A DNA stretch of 64,000 nt from Solidesulfovibrio sp. (lineage in GTDB: Bacteria > Desulfobacterota > Desulfovibrionia > Desulfovibrionales > Desulfovibrionaceae). The notes beneath the pieces were generated by a model that saw nothing but the letters and a program-made list of their open reading frames with translations, had not been told where the DNA came from and did not search any database. A program made the translations under genes and the position numbers. Within the stretch, counting starts at the first letter, position 1. Each line of letters starts with the position of its first letter. The stretch covers positions 1-64,000 of the forward strand of contig NZ_JARKOZ010000144.1 in NCBI RefSeq assembly GCF_029978005.1, written 5' to 3'. Below are positions 53,611 through 62,294 of the stretch, in pieces.

Positions 53611-55683
53611 ATGTCGGACAACCTTGCCAGCCAACGCACCTATGCCCTGATCGGCCACGGCGGATGCGGCAAAACCTCGGTGGCCGAAATGCTCCTTTTT
53701 ACCACCGGAGCCGTGGGGCGCCTTGGCAAGATCGAGGAGGGGACCACGGCGCTCGACTACGAGCCCGAGGAAATCAAACGCCGGGGCAGCACCCAGCCTG
53801 GCCTGGCCACCTACCTTTTCAACAAGAACCGGCATTTTCTCCTGGACGTCCCGGGCGACGGCAGCTTCAACGGCGACCTGCCGTTCCTTTTGCGCGCCGT
53901 GGACGGCGTCGTGTTCGTGGTGGACGCCGTGGACGGCGTCAAGCCGCTCACCAAAAAGCTCTGGGGCGAGGTCGCCAAGCTCGGCCTGCCCGCCGTCTTT
54001 TTCATCAACAAAATGGACCGCGACCGGGCCGACTTCGACATGGCGCTCACCGGCATCCGCGAGAAGCTCGGGGTCAAGACCTACATCCAGAACCTGCCCA
54101 TCGGCTCCAAGGAGAACTTCAAGGGCGTGGTCAACGTCCTGGAGGGCAAGGCCTACCTTTTCGACGACAAGGGCGGCGTGACCGAGGGCCCGGTTCTCGA
54201 CGACATGGCCGACGAGGTCGAGACGCTGCGCGAGACCATGGTCGAGGAGATCGCCGTGGCCGACGAGCAGCTCATGGAGCGCTACCTCGAAGGCGAGGAG
54301 ATATCCACCGAGGAACTGCTGGCCACGGTCCACAAGGCCACCCTTTCTGGCATGCTGTGCCCGGTGTGCTGCGGCGCGGCGCTCAAAAACATGGGCGGCG
54401 CGCGCCTTTTGACCGCCGTGGAGAACTTCCTGCCCGGCCCCCTGGAAGGCCCCGGCGGCGCGAAGGTCATCCCCACCGCCGACGGCGGGGAAATCCAGGC
54501 TTCCGAGTCCGGCCCGGTGGTGGCCTTCGTGTTCAAGACGCTTTTCGACCCCTTCGCCGGCCAGCTCTCCATGACCCGGGTGCTGTCGGGGACGCTCAAT
54601 ACCAACCAGGACCTGCAAAATCCCGTCACCGACACCCTGGAGCGCGCCGGGCAGATCCTTTTGCCGCTGGGCAAGGAAACCGTCATCTCCAAGGAGCCGG
54701 CCGGCCCGGGCGCCATCGTGGCCCTGGCCAAGCTCAAGGACACGGCCACGGGCAACACCCTGTGCGACCCGAAAAAGCCCGTGATCGTGCCCGCGCCGGT
54801 CCTGCCGCCGCCCATGATCTCCTACGCCCTGGCCCCGGCCGAGAAGGGCGACGAGGACAAGGTCTTCGCGGCCATGTCCAAGCTTTTGGACGAGGACATC
54901 ACGCTGTCCATCACCCGTGACGAGGAGACGGGCGACATTCTCCTTTCCGGCATGGGCCAGACGCATCTGGAGACGGCCGTGGAGAAGGCCAAGCGCCGCT
55001 TCAAGGTGAGCCCGGTGCTCAAGGCCCCGAAGATTCCCTACCGCGAGTCGGTCAAGGGCAAGGTCGAGGTCCAGGGCCGGCACAAGAAGCAGACCGGCGG
55101 GCGCGGCCAGTTCGGCGACTGCTGGATCCGCATGGAAGGCCAGCCGCGCGGCGGCGGCTACGAGTTCGTGGACGCCATCGTGGGCGGGGCCATCCCGCGC
55201 CAGTACATCCCGGCCGTGGACAAGGGCGTGGTGGAGTCCGCGGCGCGCGGCTACCTCGCCGGCTATCCCATGGTGGACTTCAAGGTGACGCTTTACGACG
55301 GCACCTTCCACACCGTGGACTCGTCGGAAATGGCGTTCAAGATCGCCGGGTCCATCGCCTTCAAGGCGGCCTGCGAGAAGCTCAAGATCTCGCTGCTCGA
55401 ACCCATCGTGCTGGTGTCCGTGAGCTGCCCGGACGAATACATGGGCGACATCATCGGCGACCTGTCCAGCCGGCGCGGCAAGGTGCTGGGTTCGGACTCC
55501 ACCGGCGGCATCACCGAAATCCAGGCCCACGTGCCCATGGCCGAGATGCAGGAATACGCCAAGACCCTGAGTTCCATGACCGGCGGCCAGGGAGCCTTCA
55601 CCATGGCCTTCGACCACTACGAGGAATGCCCGCCGCCCATCGCCGAAAAGGTGATCGCGGAGAGCAAGAAGAAGGAAGAGTAA
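53611..55683 (+). CDS. divergent elongation factor G paralogue
   Basis: A 690-residue EF-G-type translational GTPase. Domains I-V are recognisable: the P-loop GHGGCGKT (15-22), G3 reading DVPGD (79-83), NKMD (133-136), domain II (FVFKTLFDPFAGQLSMTRVLSG), and the C-terminal LEPIVLVSVSCPDEYMGDIIGDLSSRRGKVLG. Canonical EF-G has DTPGH, whose histidine triggers GTP hydrolysis; here aspartate replaces it, and G1 lacks the GHVDHGKT form. EF-G paralogues of this type (EF-G2/FusA-like) may act in recycling or stress. It stands apart from ribosomal-protein genes. GAGAAGGGA precedes the ATG and a hairpin follows the stop. Confidence 0.9.
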   Translation: MSDNLASQRTYALIGHGGCGKTSVAEMLLFTTGAVGRLGKIEEGTTALDYEPEEIKRRGSTQPGLATYLFNKNRHFLLDVPGDGSFNGDLPFLLRAVDGVVFVVDAVDGVKPLTKKLWGEVAKLGLPAVFFINKMDRDRADFDMALTGIREKLGVKTYIQNLPIGSKENFKGVVNVLEGKAYLFDDKGGVTEGPVLDDMADEVETLRETMVEEIAVADEQLMERYLEGEEISTEELLATVHKATLSGMLCPVCCGAALKNMGGARLLTAVENFLPGPLEGPGGAKVIPTADGGEIQASESGPVVAFVFKTLFDPFAGQLSMTRVLSGTLNTNQDLQNPVTDTLERAGQILLPLGKETVISKEPAGPGAIVALAKLKDTATGNTLCDPKKPVIVPAPVLPPPMISYALAPAEKGDEDKVFAAMSKLLDEDITLSITRDEETGDILLSGMGQTHLETAVEKAKRRFKVSPVLKAPKIPYRESVKGKVEVQGRHKKQTGGRGQFGDCWIRMEGQPRGGGYEFVDAIVGGAIPRQYIPAVDKGVVESAARGYLAGYPMVDFKVTLYDGTFHTVDSSEMAFKIAGSIAFKAACEKLKISLLEPIVLVSVSCPDEYMGDIIGDLSSRRGKVLGSDSTGGITEIQAHVPMAEMQEYAKTLSSMTGGQGAFTMAFDHYEECPPPIAEKVIAESKKKEE

Positions 55684-55695
55684 GACAGAAAAGGA

Positions 55696-55726
55696 GTGCG
55701 GGCGTTATACTTCATAACGCCCGCAC
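55696..55726 (+). terminator. hairpin after the EF-G-like gene
   Basis: GTGCGGGCGTTAT (55696-55708) and ATAACGCCCGCAC (55714-55726) form a perfect 13-bp stem, followed by TATTGCTTTG. Confidence 0.85.
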
Positions 55727-55746
55727 TATTGCTTTGTAAATTGCAA

Positions 55747-56445
55747 ATGAACATTGTAAAAAAGCTGATATCGCAGTTTGTTTTTATTTTAATAACCCTT
55801 GGTGGTGCTCTTTTAATCTGGGAGTATTGGCAAAAGGAAAACAAATCTCTGACTGTTAATGTTGATTCAAATGTTGCTATTGCGTCTTTGGGAAGCAATA
55901 AGATTGACGGGCTTGAGCTTTTGTACAAGGCAAGGCCTATAGACTCTCTGACGATTATAGAGTTGACGTTTTTGAATAACGGGAACGCACCAATAAGGCC
56001 AGATGATATTATTGATAATATACGAATACACTTCGCTGGCGATATCGTCATAAAGCCAACTATTATTAAGGTCAGCCCAAAGCAATTGAATCCAGAATTT
56101 TCAATAACAAACAATAATTCTGTATCGCTTGAAAAATTGCTTTTAAATCCAGATGATTATTTCACTGTTAAATTTTATGTAACTAATTTTTCAGGATATT
56201 TTTCAGAAGACTTAGTCGAAGGAAGAATATCCGGTGTGAAACGAATAAATATCGTTGACAAGGTGAATAAGAAAGAATTGAGCGCATGGTCGATCGCTTC
56301 ACTTGTAAGTCTAGGTGCTGCGCTAATTACTCTTTTAAGTACTGTAAGCGAAAAATTTTCAAAATATATAGCATTAATTATCTCGCTGATGATTGCATCA
56401 AATAAACATTTAAAAAAATCATCGAATGATAGTAACTCTAGTTAG
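55747..56445 (+). CDS. AT-rich gene for unknown membrane protein
   Basis: A 232-residue protein unlike anything else in the window. One N-terminal helix (about 8-28, LISQFVFILITLGGALLIW) is followed by ~140 residues with beta character (LTVNVDSNVAIASLG, LTIIELTFLNNGNAPIRPDDI), then C-terminal helices (IASLVSLGAALITLLSTV; YIALIISLMIASN). I do not recognise the family. Codon use and base composition are strongly A/T-rich against a high-GC genome, and no Shine-Dalgarno precedes the ATG at 55747, all signs of horizontal acquisition. The ATG is placed after the EF-G terminator; earlier starts would lie in the stem. The FLNNGNAP strand is like domains that contact other proteins. Confidence 0.7.
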   Translation: MNIVKKLISQFVFILITLGGALLIWEYWQKENKSLTVNVDSNVAIASLGSNKIDGLELLYKARPIDSLTIIELTFLNNGNAPIRPDDIIDNIRIHFAGDIVIKPTIIKVSPKQLNPEFSITNNNSVSLEKLLLNPDDYFTVKFYVTNFSGYFSEDLVEGRISGVKRINIVDKVNKKELSAWSIASLVSLGAALITLLSTVSEKFSKYIALIISLMIASNKHLKKSSNDSNSS

Positions 56446-56463
56446 TGTTTTTTGTTTTCTAAT

Positions 56464-57861
56464 ATGGCTCATATCCTACTTATCGACGACGACGCCATCC
56501 TGAAGGAGACCTTCGGGGCGCTCATGGGGCGTCTGGGGCATGGCCTGACCTGGGCCGGGTCGCTGGCCGAGGGTCGGGAGGCGCTCGCCCAGGGCCGCTT
56601 CGACGTGGTGCTCCTCGATCTGCGGCTGCCGGACGGCTACGGCCTGGACCTGCTGCCCGATCTTCGGGCCGCGCCGGGGTCGCCGGAGATCATCATCGTC
56701 ACCGCCCAGGACGATCCCGAGGGCGCGGCCCTGGCCATCAAATCCGGGGCCTGGGACTACATCCAGAAGCCGCTGACCCCAAACCGCGTCACCCTGCCGC
56801 TCACGCGCGCCCTGGAATACCGTGCCCAGAAGGCCGCCCGCCGGCCCCGCGCCGCGCTCAAGCGCGAAGGCATCATCGGCATGGGGCCGTCCATGGAATC
56901 CAGCCTGGACCTCGTGGCCCAGGCCGCCGATTCCGACGCCTCGGTGCTCATCGCCGGCGAGACCGGCACGGGCAAGGAACTTTTCGCCCGGGCCATACAC
57001 GCCAACTCCTCGCGCGCCACCAACAACTTCGTGGTGGTGGACTGCGCCGCCCTGCCCGAGACGCTGGTCGAGAGCGTGCTCTTCGGCCACGTCAAGGGCG
57101 CGTTTACCGACGCGGACCGCGACCGCGACGGGCTTTTCAAGCTGGCCGACGGCGGCACGCTCTTTCTCGACGAGATCGGCGAGCTGTCCCAGGGCATACA
57201 GAAGACGTTCCTGCGCGTGCTCCAGGACGGCCGTTTCCGCCCCGTGGGCTCCAAAAACGAGCTGCAAAGCGATTTCCGGCTCGTGTCCGCCACCAACCGC
57301 GACCTGTCGGTCATGGCGGCGGGCGGGGTGTTCCGCGAGGACCTGCTGTACCGGCTGCGCACCATCGTCATCACCCTGCCGCCGCTGCGGCAGCGGGTCG
57401 AAGACATACGCCCCCTGGCCCTGCACTACATGAACCGTTTTTGCGAGCGCTACCGGCTGCCGGTCAAGGGCGTGGCGGAGGAGTTCCTCCAGGCCCTTTG
57501 CGCCTACACCTGGCCGGGCAACGTGCGGGAGCTCGGCAGCACCATGGAGCGGGTGGTGCTGGCCCATCGCGGCGAGCCCATGCTCTACCCCAAGCACCTG
57601 CCCGACGAGATCCGCATCCAGGTGCTGCGCGCCGGCGCGGCCTGCGAACCCTCGGCCCGCGAGACCGCGCCGGGCGGCCATGCCGTGCCGGCCTGGAAGG
57701 AGTACCGCCGCCGCGCCCTGGACTCGGCCGAGGAGACCTACCTGCGCGAACTGCTGACCGCCTGCGGCGGCAACGTGGTCCGCGGCGCGAAGCTCAGCGG
57801 CCTTTCGCCGTCGCGGCTCTACGACCTCTTTCGCAAGTACAACCTGCCGACCAGGGCCTAG
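56464..57861 (+). CDS. NtrC-type response regulator with GAFTDA loop
   Basis: A 465-residue regulator: receiver (1-~120; D8-D10, phosphoacceptor D52 in VLLDLRLPDG, lysine in IQKPL), AAA+ domain with Walker A GETGTGKE (165-172) and Walker B GGTLFLDEIGEL, and a C-terminal Fis-type HTH (NVVRGAKLSGLSPSRLYDLFRKY). The sigma-54 contact loop reads GAFTDA (212-217) instead of GAFTGA. Such variants exist among probable sigma-54 activators, so function may be retained, but it needs checking. No kinase is adjacent. The ATG lacks a Shine-Dalgarno and sits just behind the AT-rich gene, so an insertion may have altered its expression context. Confidence 0.9.
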   Translation: MAHILLIDDDAILKETFGALMGRLGHGLTWAGSLAEGREALAQGRFDVVLLDLRLPDGYGLDLLPDLRAAPGSPEIIIVTAQDDPEGAALAIKSGAWDYIQKPLTPNRVTLPLTRALEYRAQKAARRPRAALKREGIIGMGPSMESSLDLVAQAADSDASVLIAGETGTGKELFARAIHANSSRATNNFVVVDCAALPETLVESVLFGHVKGAFTDADRDRDGLFKLADGGTLFLDEIGELSQGIQKTFLRVLQDGRFRPVGSKNELQSDFRLVSATNRDLSVMAAGGVFREDLLYRLRTIVITLPPLRQRVEDIRPLALHYMNRFCERYRLPVKGVAEEFLQALCAYTWPGNVRELGSTMERVVLAHRGEPMLYPKHLPDEIRIQVLRAGAACEPSARETAPGGHAVPAWKEYRRRALDSAEETYLRELLTACGGNVVRGAKLSGLSPSRLYDLFRKYNLPTRA

Positions 57862-57978
57862 CCCGGTCTCTTTCGATATTTCCGGGAAGACCGAATCAGT
57901 CAGCTGTATCGGCCGTGAAGCGCGAGCGCGAGGCGGGAGCGCCTTGCCAGGGCCGCGCCCCTGCCGTACCGTCCGGGC

Positions 57979-59172
57979 ATGGACATGCCCATCCTGACGC
58001 TCAAGAACAACGAGGAAAGACGCCTTCGCGCCGGACACCTGTGGGTGTTCAGCAACGAGGTGGACACGAAGAAAACGCCCCTGACCGCCTTCGCGCCGGG
58101 CCAGGCCGCCGTGGTCACGGCCTCGCGGGGCCGGCCACTGGGCGTGGTCACGGTGAGCCCCGGCTCGCTCATCTGCGCCCGGGTCATGGACCGCGACCCG
58201 GACACGCGCCTGGACGTGGACTTCGTTCGCGGCCGCCTGCGCGACGCCCTGGCCTTGCGGGAGCGCTTCTACGCCACGCCCCATTACCGGCTGCTTTTCT
58301 CCGAAGGCGACCACCTGCCCGGGGTGGTGCTCGACCGCTACGGCGACGTGGTCGTGGGCCAGTTGACCACCACCGGGGCGGAAGCGCTGCGCGAGGTGAT
58401 CCTCGAGGCGGTGGTGGCCGAGCTTTCGCCGCGTGCCGTCATCTGGCGCAACGACACGGCCTCGCGCGAGCTGGAAGGCCTGCCGCGCCTGGTGCAGACG
58501 GTCTACGGCGACGCGCCCGAGAGGCTCGAAATCGACGAGGAGGGCACGCGCTTCGCCGTGCCGGCGTTTGGCGGCCAGAAGACCGGCTGGTTCTACGACA
58601 TGCGCGAGAACCGCACTTCGTTGTGCCGGCTCGTGGCCGGCCGCAGCGTGCTCGACCTTTTCGCCTATGCCGGAGCCTTTTCCGTGCGCGCAGCCCGGGC
58701 CGGGGCGGCCTCGGTCGTGTGCCTGGACTCCTCGGAGGCGGCCCGGGCCATGGCCGAGGAGAACGCCGCAAGAAACGGCCTGGCCGGCAAGGTGGAAACC
58801 GTGCGCGCCGACGCGGCGGCGTTCCTGGAGGAATGCGCCGCCTCGGGGCGGACCTTCGACGTGGTGAGCCTGGACCCGCCGGCGCTGGTCAAGCGCAAGA
58901 AGGACCTGGAGGCGGGGCTCAAGGCCTACGAGCGCCTCAACCGCCTGGCCATGGACGTCCTGGCCGACGACGGCATCCTCATGACCTGCTCCTGCTCCCA
59001 GCACGTGGACGCCTGGGAGCAGCGCCGGGTGGCGCTGCGGGCGGCCAACGCCGCCGGCCGGCGGGCCCAGGTCCTGGCCCAGGGCCGCCAGGGCCCGGAC
59101 CACCCGGCCCATCCGGCCATGGCCGAGACCGAATACCTCAAGTCCTTCACCCTGCGCCTGCTGCGGGTGTAG
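57979..59172 (+). CDS. rlmI: 23S rRNA (cytosine-C5) methyltransferase, RlmI-like
   Basis: A 397-residue SAM methyltransferase. An N-terminal PUA-like domain (LTLKNNEERRLRAGHLWVFSNEV) contacts RNA. A central EEHEE-type region follows, then a Rossmann domain with VLDLFAYAGAFSVRAARAGA, and catalytic motifs SLDPPALVKRKKD and MTCSCSQHVD (motif VI cysteine), matching RlmI/YccW-type m5C methyltransferases. E. coli RlmI methylates C1962 of 23S rRNA; the same target is inferred here. It lies alone on + with about 120 nt before it and no apparent operon partner. Confidence 0.9.
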   Translation: MDMPILTLKNNEERRLRAGHLWVFSNEVDTKKTPLTAFAPGQAAVVTASRGRPLGVVTVSPGSLICARVMDRDPDTRLDVDFVRGRLRDALALRERFYATPHYRLLFSEGDHLPGVVLDRYGDVVVGQLTTTGAEALREVILEAVVAELSPRAVIWRNDTASRELEGLPRLVQTVYGDAPERLEIDEEGTRFAVPAFGGQKTGWFYDMRENRTSLCRLVAGRSVLDLFAYAGAFSVRAARAGAASVVCLDSSEAARAMAEENAARNGLAGKVETVRADAAAFLEECAASGRTFDVVSLDPPALVKRKKDLEAGLKAYERLNRLAMDVLADDGILMTCSCSQHVDAWEQRRVALRAANAAGRRAQVLAQGRQGPDHPAHPAMAETEYLKSFTLRLLRV

Positions 59173-59332
59173 GCGCAAAAGCCCCTTGCCCGGCCTGTCC
59201 GCCCGGCCCCGGGGTCGGGCGGAGCGGACGTCGGGGAAGGACAGGCCGCCTTGCCTAAACTCCGTGAGGTCCTAATAGATACGATGGGGAGAATCGGTTT
59301 CCCCTTGCCCGGTCCGCAACCGGAGGGAACGT

Positions 59333-59488
59333 ATGCTATCTTGGACCATCACGTTTCTTATCATCGCCCTGATCGCCGGCATCCTCGGATTCACCGGCAT
59401 CGCCAGCACGGCCGCGGGCATCGCCAAGATCCTCTTTTTCATCTTCCTGGTGCTGTTCCTGCTTTCCATGATCCAGCGGCTGTTCTGA
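59333..59488 (+). CDS. DUF1328-family small membrane protein (YtjA-like)
   Basis: A 51-residue protein, nearly all hydrophobic: [20 protein letters not shown], then a [16 protein letters not shown] hinge and a second helix VLFLLSMIQ. Two short transmembrane helices around [11 protein letters not shown] match DUF1328/YtjA, small inner-membrane proteins often induced by stress and of unknown molecular role. GGAGGGAA lies at ideal distance from the ATG at 59333. A long hairpin follows (59515-59552). Confidence 0.85.
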   Translation: MLSWTITFLIIALIAGILGFTGIASTAAGIAKILFFIFLVLFLLSMIQRLF

Positions 59489-59514
59489 CGCTTCCGAAAC
59501 GACGAAAACGCCAA

Positions 59515-59552
59515 GCGCCCCCTGGCCGGCGACGTTCGCGGCCAGGGGGCGC
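59515..59552. terminator. bidirectional terminator-like hairpin between DUF1328 and obg genes
   Basis: GCGCCCCCTGGCC (59515-59527) pairs perfectly with GGCCAGGGGGCGC (59540-59552). It is shared by the convergent genes; T-richness is modest on both sides. Confidence 0.7.
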
Positions 59553-59572
59553 ATGCATTCGGGCGGCGAGGC

Positions 59573-60754
59573 TCAATCCAGGCCCGATTCGTCCTCTCCG
59601 GCGTCCGGACGCGGCGCGGCGGCTTCCCACAGGGCTTCCAGCACCTCCTCGACCCCTGCGCCGGTCAGGGCGGACATGAAAAGCACCCGGCGGCCGTCGT
59701 CGGCCACGGCCGCCTTGCGCGCGGCCAGCTCCTCCGGGGACAGCAGGTCGATCTTGTTGACCACCCGCAACTGGGGCCGCTCGGCCAGCTTTTCGTCGAA
59801 AAGGCGCAGCTCCTCGTTCACCACGTCGAAGGCCTCGAACACGCCCTCGGGCGAGGCGTCCTCGGCCGAGACCACGTGCAGGAGCAGCCGCGTGCGCTCC
59901 ACGTGGCGCAGGAACCGGTGGCCCAGGCCATGCCCCAGGTGCGCGCCCTCGATGAGCCCCGGAATGTCGGCCAGGATCAGCCGGTCGCCGTAGTCGTTTT
60001 CGATCACCCCGAGGTTGGGGGTGAGCGTGGTGAAGGGGTAGGCCGCGATCTTGGGCCGGGCGCGGCTGACGGCGGCGATGAAGGTGGACTTGCCGGCGTT
60101 GGGCAGCCCGATGATGCCGACGTCGGCCAGCACCTTGAGCACCAGCCGGATGCGGCGTTCCTCGCCGGGCTCGCCGGGCTGGGCGAAGCGCGGCGTGCGC
60201 ATGGTGGCCGAGGCGAAATGCAGGTTGCCCTTGCCGCCGCGCCCGCCCCGGCAGGCCACGAAGCTCTGGCCCGGGGCGGTCAGGTCGGCCAGCAGGCGCG
60301 CCTCGTCCTCCGGGGCGTCCTCCTCGGCGATCAGGTCCGGATTTTCCTCGAAGTCCGGGGCCTCGCGCACGAAGCCGTGCTCGTCCACCACCAGGCCTTC
60401 GATCTCGCCGTCGTCGTCCGGGCTTTCCTCGGGCTCCGGGGCGGCGTTGAGCGCGGGCAGCTCGTAGAGCTCGGTGCCCACGGGCACGTGGATGACCAGA
60501 TCCTCGGCGGCCCGGCCGTTCTTCTGGCGGCCCATGCCGCCTTCGCCGTTTCTGGCCTCGTAGATGCGCCGCAGGCGCAGGTCGTACAGGGTCAGCAGGT
60601 CGGGGTCGGCCGTGAAGACGATGTCGCCGCCCTTGCCTCCGTCGCCGCCGTCCGGGCCGCCCCGGGGAATGAACTTCTCGCGGCGAAACGACACCGCGCC
60701 GCGGCCGCCCTTGCCCGAGCGGACCACGATCCAGGCTTCGTCGACAAAACGCAT
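59573..60754 (-). CDS. obg: GTPase Obg with acidic insertion in the Obg fold
   Basis: The essential ribosome-assembly GTPase Obg/CgtA. The N-terminal glycine-rich Obg domain (FVDEAWIVVRSGKGGRGAVSFRREKF; GGPDGGDGGKGG; CRGGRGGKGNLHFASA) precedes the G domain with P-loop GLPNAGKST (216-224), DIPGLIEGAH and NKIDLL. Between PVGTELYELP and DLTAPGQSFVACRGG is an insertion of about 45 extra, mostly acidic residues (about 101-157), where the E. coli protein has a short loop. The C-terminal tail is also acidic and short. The ATG at 60754 has GGAGG upstream. There is no rplU/rpmA beside it, unlike many genomes. Confidence 0.95.
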   Translation of the reverse strand: MRFVDEAWIVVRSGKGGRGAVSFRREKFIPRGGPDGGDGGKGGDIVFTADPDLLTLYDLRLRRIYEARNGEGGMGRQKNGRAAEDLVIHVPVGTELYELPALNAAPEPEESPDDDGEIEGLVVDEHGFVREAPDFEENPDLIAEEDAPEDEARLLADLTAPGQSFVACRGGRGGKGNLHFASATMRTPRFAQPGEPGEERRIRLVLKVLADVGIIGLPNAGKSTFIAAVSRARPKIAAYPFTTLTPNLGVIENDYGDRLILADIPGLIEGAHLGHGLGHRFLRHVERTRLLLHVVSAEDASPEGVFEAFDVVNEELRLFDEKLAERPQLRVVNKIDLLSPEELAARKAAVADDGRRVLFMSALTGAGVEEVLEALWEAAAPRPDAGEDESGLD

Positions 60755-61444
60755 GGGAAAAACCTCCGGGGGCAACCCCCTCGTGATCTGTCTGTGGTAT
60801 GGGGAAAAACGTTTTTCCCGCCGTCGCCGGCCCGCGTGGTCCCGCCACCGGGCGGTTTCTCAGGGATACTGCCGGGCCAGGGGGCAGCGCTTGCAGGCCG
60901 CCTGGGGAATCTCGTAGCCCAGTCCGCGCCGTTTCACCAAGGGGCGTCGACGAAAAAAATGGGGGGCTCTGTGGGAGCCCCCGCGCGGGAGATGAAGGAG
61001 AGGTCAGAACAATAGGGAGGTATTGTCTGCTCTGCCTGTATGAATCCAAAAAACATGCCAATTTGTTTTTCCAGGGTATTTTTTAATTACTCTGTATTAT
61101 CGATAAGTTAATGTTTACAGAAAGGGCAGTGCCAGAAGGCGGAATTGTCCATTTTTACGGTAAAACAATAATGATTGCGGAAAAAGAAGACGCTTCGCCC
61201 CGGGCGGAGGGCGCTTGTACGGCATGCCCGCGATTTTGCCAAGTCGGCATGCCCCGGGAGCGCAGGGAGATTTCGCGCCGCATCGGGCGATCTGGACTTT
61301 TGGTTCGTGCGGAGGCACCTTTTCTCCGAACCGATGGTGGGGGAACGCCGCGCCTGGGAGAAACGGCTTCGAGTGGAGCGGCGGACCCGGCCGCGAGCCC
61401 TGGCCGGCGGCTCCATGGCCCGCGCAGGCCGAAAAAGGGGACCC
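60755..61444. other. gene-poor region upstream of obg and nat
   Basis: There is no convincing CDS. It contains the orphan leftward terminator at 60954-60982, an AT-rich patch (61020-61180) with palindrome TTATCGATAA (61097-61106), and a cryptic leftward open frame ending at 60860 that would encode a short peptide with CKRC. The in-frame stretch ahead of 61445 is not NAT-like. Promoters for obg (leftward) and nat (rightward) are presumably here. Confidence 0.4.
60954..60982 (-). terminator. orphan leftward rho-independent terminator
   Basis: GGGGGCTC (60962-60969) pairs with GAGCCCCC (60975-60982). Read on -, the stem is followed by CATTTTTTT (60960-60953). It would stop a leftward transcript arising in 60990-61170, where no protein gene is visible, so a small RNA is possible. 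Confidence 0.75.
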
Positions 61445-62290
61445 ATGGGCGGATTGTATCTGGGCGAGGAACGGTTCACGCCGGTCGATCTGCCGGCGTA
61501 CTGCTCCCGGGTGGGGTACGACGGGCCAAGGGAGCCCACGCTGGAGGTGCTTCGCGAACTGCACCGCCTGCACCCGGCGTCCATCCCGTTCGAGGCGTTG
61601 GACGTGTTCCTGGGCGAGGACGTGGCCATCGACCCGGAGGCGGTGGACGCCAAGCTCCTCGCCGGGCGGCGCGGCGGCTACTGCTTCGAGCAGAATTCCC
61701 TGTTCCTGCGGGCGCTGCGCAGCCTGGGCTTCCGGGCGGATCCCCTGATCGCCCGGTCGCGCTGGAGGCGGCCCCTGCACGAGGTGGCCGTGCGCACGCA
61801 CATGGCCGTGCGCGTGCGCCTGGAGGCGGGCGACTGGCTGGCCGACGTCGGCTTCGGCGCGTGCATGCTCTCGGCCCCGTTGCGCCTGGAGATGGGGCGC
61901 GTCCAGGAAACCCGCCACGAACCGGCGCGCCTGACGGAGGTGGACGGGGAACTGCGCCTGGAGCGGCTGCTTGGCGGAATCTGGACGCCGATCTGCGATC
62001 TGGTCCCCGCCCCCCAAACCTATGCGGACATCGCGGCGGCGAACTGGCTCATCGCCAACCACCCGGCCTCCGCCTTCCGCCGGCATCTCGTGATGAGCCG
62101 CACCCGGGACGACGTGCGCCACGTGCTGGTGGACGCCCGGCTCACCATCCGCCGCCCGGGCGTCCCGGTCGAGCACAGGATGCTCGGGGCCGACGCCTTC
62201 GAACGCTGCCTGCGGGAGGATTTCGGCCTGCCGTTCCTGGAGCGCTGGCGACCGGCCCTGGCGGCCCTGGCCTCGCCCGCGTCGCGGTGA
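61445..62290 (+). CDS. arylamine N-acetyltransferase
   Basis: A 281-residue NAT-family enzyme transferring acetyl from acetyl-CoA to arylamines, hydrazines or biosynthetic amines. The catalytic triad is visible: cysteine in RRGGYCFEQNSLFLRAL, histidine in VAVRTHMAVRV, aspartate in WLADVGFGACML. Length and N-terminal helical part (LPAYCSRVGYDGPREPTLEVLRELHRLHPASIPFEALD) are normal. The ATG at 61445 is used because the preceding in-frame ~90 residues are unlike NATs; AAGGGGA lies just upstream. It is convergent with hydF, only 4 nt apart. The physiological substrate in an anaerobe is unknown. Confidence 0.93.
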   Translation: MGGLYLGEERFTPVDLPAYCSRVGYDGPREPTLEVLRELHRLHPASIPFEALDVFLGEDVAIDPEAVDAKLLAGRRGGYCFEQNSLFLRALRSLGFRADPLIARSRWRRPLHEVAVRTHMAVRVRLEAGDWLADVGFGACMLSAPLRLEMGRVQETRHEPARLTEVDGELRLERLLGGIWTPICDLVPAPQTYADIAAANWLIANHPASAFRRHLVMSRTRDDVRHVLVDARLTIRRPGVPVEHRMLGADAFERCLREDFGLPFLERWRPALAALASPASR

Positions 62291-62294
62291 CGCC

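Noticed and set aside
60860-60940. A leftward 25-codon frame from GTG, ending at 60860, encoding a peptide with CKRCPLARQYP
   Set aside because: No ribosome-binding site and only 25 codons. It could be the remnant of a gene end, but nothing supports expression.
61175-61444. 90-codon in-frame extension upstream of the NAT gene
   Set aside because: It is unlike any NAT N-terminus, and the ATG at 61445 has a Shine-Dalgarno and starts the conserved fold.
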